From assembly GCF_003545715.1 (NCBI RefSeq), contig NZ_QVNU01000003.1, positions 186,001 through 250,000 of the forward strand: DNA of 64,000 nucleotides. Reading direction: 5' to 3'. Each line of letters starts with the position of its first letter. Within the stretch, counting starts at the first letter, position 1. Position numbers and translations under genes: made by a program. Shown one piece after another: positions 60,979-64,000 of the stretch. This DNA comes from Taibaiella koreensis. GTDB lineage: Bacteria > Bacteroidota > Bacteroidia > Chitinophagales > Chitinophagaceae. The notes under the pieces are model-generated. The model was not told the DNA's origin, did not search any database, and saw nothing but the letters and a program-made list of their open reading frames with translations.

Positions 60979-62016
60979 CTATAACAAGGCGTTTCTTTTC
61001 TTTTCCTTTAACAGCAGGTAGAGGAAAAATGGTCCTCCACCCAGGGCACTGATGATCCCGATGGGTATCTCTACGGGGGGCGCTATAGTACGGCTCATCA
61101 GGTCGGCCAGTACCAGCAGCATACCGCCACATAATGCGGCAGCGATCAGCAATCTGCGGTGTTCGGGACCTACAGCCATTCGTACAATATGAGGTACTAC
61201 CAGGCCTACGAAACCGATGATACCGGCCACTGCTACCGATGCCCCTACACCCATAGCGCACAGCAGCATTACTATAGTCTTCATGCGCTCGGTGCGAATA
61301 CCCAGGTAGGCGGCATCACTTTCGCCCAGGCTGAACGCATTCAGGGCTTTTGCCATTAGCGGCAAACCGATGATGCTGGCCGCGCAAAAAGGCAGTATAC
61401 CCGCTACATTGACCCATGTGGCCCCGCCAAGACTGCCCATCATCCAAAAGGTGACGCTGCGCAGCTGCTGGTCGTTGGCCAGGAAGGTAACGAAGCCCGT
61501 AATCGCACCTGCGATCGCATTGAGCGCGACGCCTGCCAGCAACATGATGCCGACATTGGTTTTACCCTGCTGCCGCGACAGGCGATAGACCAGCACCGAA
61601 GCCAGCAATGCACCAGCAAAAGTGGCCAGATTGAGGCTATACTGTCCCAGCATAGACTGAAAGCCCGCAAAGAGCTTGCTACCCAGCACGATCATGATCA
61701 CCGCAGCCGTAGCGCCGCTGCTGCTGATACCGATCAGGCTGGGATCGGCCATGGGATTGCGGTACAAGCCCTGCATCGCGCCGCCGCAGATAGATAAGGT
61801 GCTCCCGATGAGGAGCGACATCAATACCCTGGGCAGCCTGATGATCCATAGCACATTCTCCTGCTGCTCCGTAAAGGGGATGCCGGTATGCCAGCCCGCC
61901 TTATGACAGAGGATGCTGAAAATCTGGGCCGGGCTAATGCTCAAGGCCCCTGCGCCGGTAGACCAAACCAGCGCTGCGATCAGTAAAACGGTCAATAAAA
62001 CAAAGAACCCTTTCAA
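60979..62016 (-). CDS. hmuU: Haem ABC transporter permease HmuU
   Basis: 345 residues with about ten membrane helices of the FecCD family: RLPRVLMSLLIGSTLSICGGAMQGL, NPMADPSLIGISSGA-like segment and GFVGLVVPHIVRMAVGPEHR, the ATPase-coupling loop. Second gene of the operon, 36 bp after hmuT. Confidence 0.95.
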   Translation of the reverse strand: MKGFFVLLTVLLIAALVWSTGAGALSISPAQIFSILCHKAGWHTGIPFTEQQENVLWIIRLPRVLMSLLIGSTLSICGGAMQGLYRNPMADPSLIGISSSGATAAVIMIVLGSKLFAGFQSMLGQYSLNLATFAGALLASVLVYRLSRQQGKTNVGIMLLAGVALNAIAGAITGFVTFLANDQQLRSVTFWMMGSLGGATWVNVAGILPFCAASIIGLPLMAKALNAFSLGESDAAYLGIRTERMKTIVMLLCAMGVGASVAVAGIIGFVGLVVPHIVRMAVGPEHRRLLIAAALCGGMLLVLADLMSRTIAPPVEIPIGIISALGGGPFFLYLLLKEKKRNALL

Positions 62017-62052
62017 AAAACAAAATCTTAATCAGCCAATGTTATGCGTAAT

Positions 62053-62946
62053 CTATTTTGAAGCAACTTTAGGCGCCGTCTCACCGGCATGTATCTTTTC
62101 GCCCAGTTCTTTTATGGCAGCTACCACTCTGGGGCCAAAGCCGGCAAGCAGCTCGCCATCCATTACGATAAAATGCTTATTCTTTCCTGCTTTCGTTTGC
62201 GCAATACCCGGCACTTTCAGCATGCCTTCGGGACCATCTACACTTTGCAGGCCGGAGCTGAACAGCAGGATCGCTTCCGGATCGGCTTTTACTACAGACT
62301 CGGCGGTAAGCGGCTTGAATCCTTCTATATCGCCGGCAGCATTGGTGCCGCCTGCCAGCTCAATCATAGTAGCCATGGGCATATGCTTACCGCATACAGA
62401 CAAGGCGCCTGCGCCACGGGCATAGATGAACAATACTGATGGTTTGGAAGTATAGGTGGGTAGCAGGGCATATGCCGAATCGATACCGGCTACCAGCTTT
62501 TTGCCAGCTTCTTCGCGATGGAAGGAATCGGCCAGCTGGGTAATGAATTTTTTGGTTCCGGCCACGGAGTAGTCCTGCTCGATCACCCATACCTTAATGC
62601 CCGCCTGTTGCAGCTGGGTGGCTTGTTCGGGTTTGATCCCCCTTTCCTTCATGCTGATCACATAGTCGGGCTTGAGCGCCAGTATGGATTCCACATTAAG
62701 GTTATGCGTATGACCAACCTTGGGTTTGGACTGGAGGGAGGCGGGATAGGTGCTGGTGACATCGATGCCGGCAAGGTTATCTTCCATGCCCAGCGCTACC
62801 AGTGTTTCGGATAGCGCACCACTCAGGGAAACGATACGTACGGGTTTGTTGGTGGCTTCCGGTTTTCCGGCCTGATCGCCGGTAGCAGAGCCGCAGGAAT
62901 ATAAGGTAACAGAGAGTAAACTGAGAGAAAGGAGCTTGCGAAGCAT
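62053..62946 (-). CDS. hmuT: Haem-binding periplasmic lipoprotein HmuT
   Basis: 297 residues. Lipobox SVTLYSC at the end of the signal peptide, then a type III substrate-binding fold: RIVSLSGALSETLVALGMEDNLAGID, KPKVGHTHNLNVESILALKPD, and the late VVAAIKELGEKIH. PF01497-type haemin binder delivering to HmuUV. First gene of the operon. Confidence 0.94.
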   Translation of the reverse strand: MLRKLLSLSLLSVTLYSCGSATGDQAGKPEATNKPVRIVSLSGALSETLVALGMEDNLAGIDVTSTYPASLQSKPKVGHTHNLNVESILALKPDYVISMKERGIKPEQATQLQQAGIKVWVIEQDYSVAGTKKFITQLADSFHREEAGKKLVAGIDSAYALLPTYTSKPSVLFIYARGAGALSVCGKHMPMATMIELAGGTNAAGDIEGFKPLTAESVVKADPEAILLFSSGLQSVDGPEGMLKVPGIAQTKAGKNKHFIVMDGELLAGFGPRVVAAIKELGEKIHAGETAPKVASK

Positions 62947-62975
62947 GGCAATAATTTCGATTTAAACTATTGCCG

Positions 62976-62983
62976 CAAAAGTA
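62976..62983 (-). promoter_or_regulatory. -10 box of the hmu operon
   Basis: Minus-strand TACTTTTG, an exact TAnnTTTG, 30 bp before the hmuT ATG. I see no convincing Fur box, although the AT-rich stretch upstream could hide one. Confidence 0.5.
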
Positions 62984-63044
62984 ATGTCACGAAATTGTAA
63001 AGAATATCAAAATCAGGAAAAGATGTTTCACAATCGGGAAAATA

Positions 63045-63079
63045 AAAAAGAGTCAACTTTAAAAAAGTTGACTCTTTTT
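63045..63079 (-). terminator. Terminator after ompH
   Basis: Stem AAAAAGAGTCAAC/GTTGACTCTTTTT with T-rich ends, 27 bp after the stop codon at 63106. The symmetric A/T arms could work on both strands. Confidence 0.85.
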
Positions 63080-63105
63080 CACTGGGAATAGTGACTGCTA
63101 AGAGA

Positions 63106-63603
63106 TTACTTGATACCCAGCTTGGCTTTCACCTGGGGCATAATGTTTTCGGTTTCTTTGGCATACAGCAACTGTGTACCATCGAAGATATAATCGAAGC
63201 CGCCTTCTGTGCCTACATCCTTAATTGCCTTTTGGGCTTTATCCAGGATGGGTTTGAACAGCTCTTCTCTTTTCTTGGACATCTTATCGTCAGCGCCCTG
63301 CCTGAACTCTTCGATACGGTTCTGCAGGTCGTTCAGTTCTTTTTCTTTCACTTCTTTCACCGCGTCAGACATGGTGCTTGCGCCGTCCTGGTAGGCCTTG
63401 AACTTGGTTTGCGCATCTGCCGCCATTGATTTCATTGTAGTTTCCAGCTCTTTACCGTATTTGGTCAGAACTGAGTCTGCTTTACGGGCTTCAGGCATGG
63501 TTTCCAGCAGTTCGCGGGAATTGATATAGCCTGTTTTTTTCTGTGCACTGGCTCCAAAACCAATAGTCATTCCGAGAGCAAGCAAAAAAAGGATTTTCTT
63601 CAT
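63106..63603 (-). CDS. OmpH/Skp-family periplasmic chaperone
   Basis: 165 residues. Signal peptide MKKILFLLALGMTIGFGASAQ, then the Skp opening KTGYINSRELLETMP, a long coiled coil (residues 45-125, rich in K, E, Q, A) and the closing strands FDYIFDGTQLLYA. It escorts outer-membrane proteins to the BAM complex. In Bacteroidota it normally follows bamA and a sister ompH, and the sister is present just upstream here. Confidence 0.93.
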   Translation of the reverse strand: MKKILFLLALGMTIGFGASAQKKTGYINSRELLETMPEARKADSVLTKYGKELETTMKSMAADAQTKFKAYQDGASTMSDAVKEVKEKELNDLQNRIEEFRQGADDKMSKKREELFKPILDKAQKAIKDVGTEGGFDYIFDGTQLLYAKETENIMPQVKAKLGIK

Positions 63604-63689
63604 CTTATAACCTCTTGTTTTTGTGGTACTGTTCCTTTTCCGTGGGGGAGGAACCTGATTTTGTTATATTGAAAATTTAAAAATTGCAG

Positions 63690-63697
63690 CGAAGGTA
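63690..63697 (-). promoter_or_regulatory. Possible -10 box for the distal ompH
   Basis: Minus-strand TACCTTCG, 7 of 8 bases of TAnnTTTG, 87 bp upstream of the start at 63603. Read-through from the upstream ompH is equally possible. Confidence 0.3.
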
Positions 63698-63704
63698 AGG
63701 GAAA

Positions 63705-64000
63705 TTATTTTACACCCGGAATCAATTTCAGAATCTCATCGCTTTTATCGAGCTTGGGATCGGCGTAAAAGATAGTAATACCGCCGGCCTTATCATACAC
63801 CATGTCAAAGCTACGTGACTGCGCATATTGCTGTACGGCATTGTACACCTTATCCTGAATCGGTTTGACCAGGCTCTGGCGCTTTTTGAATACCTCGCCT
63901 TCATAGCCGAAATATTTCTTCTGTAGGTCCTTGGCCTCTTTCTCTTTAGCTACGATTTCGTCTTCCCGTTTTTTGCGGGCATCTTCCGAGAGCATAGGGC
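63705..64000 (-). CDS. OmpH/Skp-family chaperone, N-terminus outside window
   Basis: The frame is open to the right edge. The visible 97 residues are the second half of a Skp-like coiled coil (ARKKREDEIVAKEKEAKDLQ) and the C-terminal strands SFDMVYDKAGGITIFYADPKLDKSDEI. It differs from the neighbour at 63106-63603, so the pair are diverged paralogues. bamA would be expected further upstream, outside the window. Confidence 0.88.
   Translation of the reverse strand, partial: PMLSEDARKKREDEIVAKEKEAKDLQKKYFGYEGEVFKKRQSLVKPIQDKVYNAVQQYAQSRSFDMVYDKAGGITIFYADPKLDKSDEILKLIPGVK

Overview
The window reads as chromosome from a Bacteroidota bacterium. Supporting signs are TAnnTTTG-type -10 boxes, a giant exported protein with a type IX secretion (T9SS) sorting domain, LytTR/LytS and AraC regulators with membrane-embedded N-termini, and a tmRNA whose tag ends YAMAA. 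Chitinophagaceae is the best guess, by inference only. I see no transposase, integrase or CRISPR array.

Positions 1-29,720 are an unusually dense RNA-repair and ADP-ribose archipelago, broken only by three unrelated exported-protein genes (20,847-24,933). A plus-strand operon (3-4,089) carries a macro-domain protein, two ADP-ribosylglycohydrolases, the RNA 2'-phosphotransferase KptA, a 2-oxoglutarate/Fe oxygenase and a calcineurin-like phosphatase, followed by a PRPP-synthetase-like gene. A minus-strand operon (9,336-5,885) encodes Hen1, a Pnkp-type RNA ligase and a T4-type polynucleotide kinase-phosphatase, the known Pnkp1-Rnl-Hen1 trio. A second minus-strand operon (15,062-9,472) holds an S24/S26-like peptidase, a DEDDh exonuclease, a basic protein, three nucleotidyltransferases, a T4 Rnl1-like ligase and a second Pnkp; it lies behind a slipin-type SPFH gene. 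A third minus-strand operon (29,720-25,087) encodes an unknown protein, RtcB, release factor H, an Rnl2-like ligase and HD-Pnk. Together they cover end cleaning, end marking, nucleotide addition or trimming, ligation by three chemistries, 2'-phosphate removal and rescue of stalled ribosomes.

The untranslated spaces in this island are its most remarkable part. Upstream of the slipin gene are two tandem tRNA-like modules in circularly permuted order (T-arm, closed acceptor hairpin, D-arm), reminiscent of bacterial Y RNA modules. In the leader of the RING/TerD-like gene is a tRNA-like RNA in normal order with an enlarged central insert. That insert contains one of four 21-bp direct repeats scattered through the leader. 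Four promoters (slipin/RNA, RING-TerD, hen1 and the WYL regulator itself) share a paired element, TGCGCA-N7-TGCGnn-like, next to an ATCTTTG-type -10 box. This suggests one regulon run by the divergent WYL protein at 19,833-20,864.

29,721-43,922: a DUF2809 membrane protein, then a TPP riboswitch and the complete thiamine operon thiS-C-E'-D-E-G-H-F. Next come a POT peptide transporter, a LytS/LytTR pair, an HD hydrolase, a reductase-like protein, an aminoglycoside adenylyltransferase homologue, a MITE-like inverted repeat and a Qnr-like pentapeptide-repeat protein.

43,929-53,436: a TPR sensor kinase, a membrane AraC regulator, a C45-type hydrolase, two short-chain dehydrogenases with their AraC regulator, an AT-rich two-gene islet lying against the 3' end of tmRNA, and tmRNA itself.

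53,437-64,000: a 1,540-residue T9SS beta-helix adhesin, a CDGSH iron-sulfur protein, a haem uptake operon hmuTUVS with a tiny membrane ORF at its end, and two OmpH/Skp chaperones, the last cut by the window edge.
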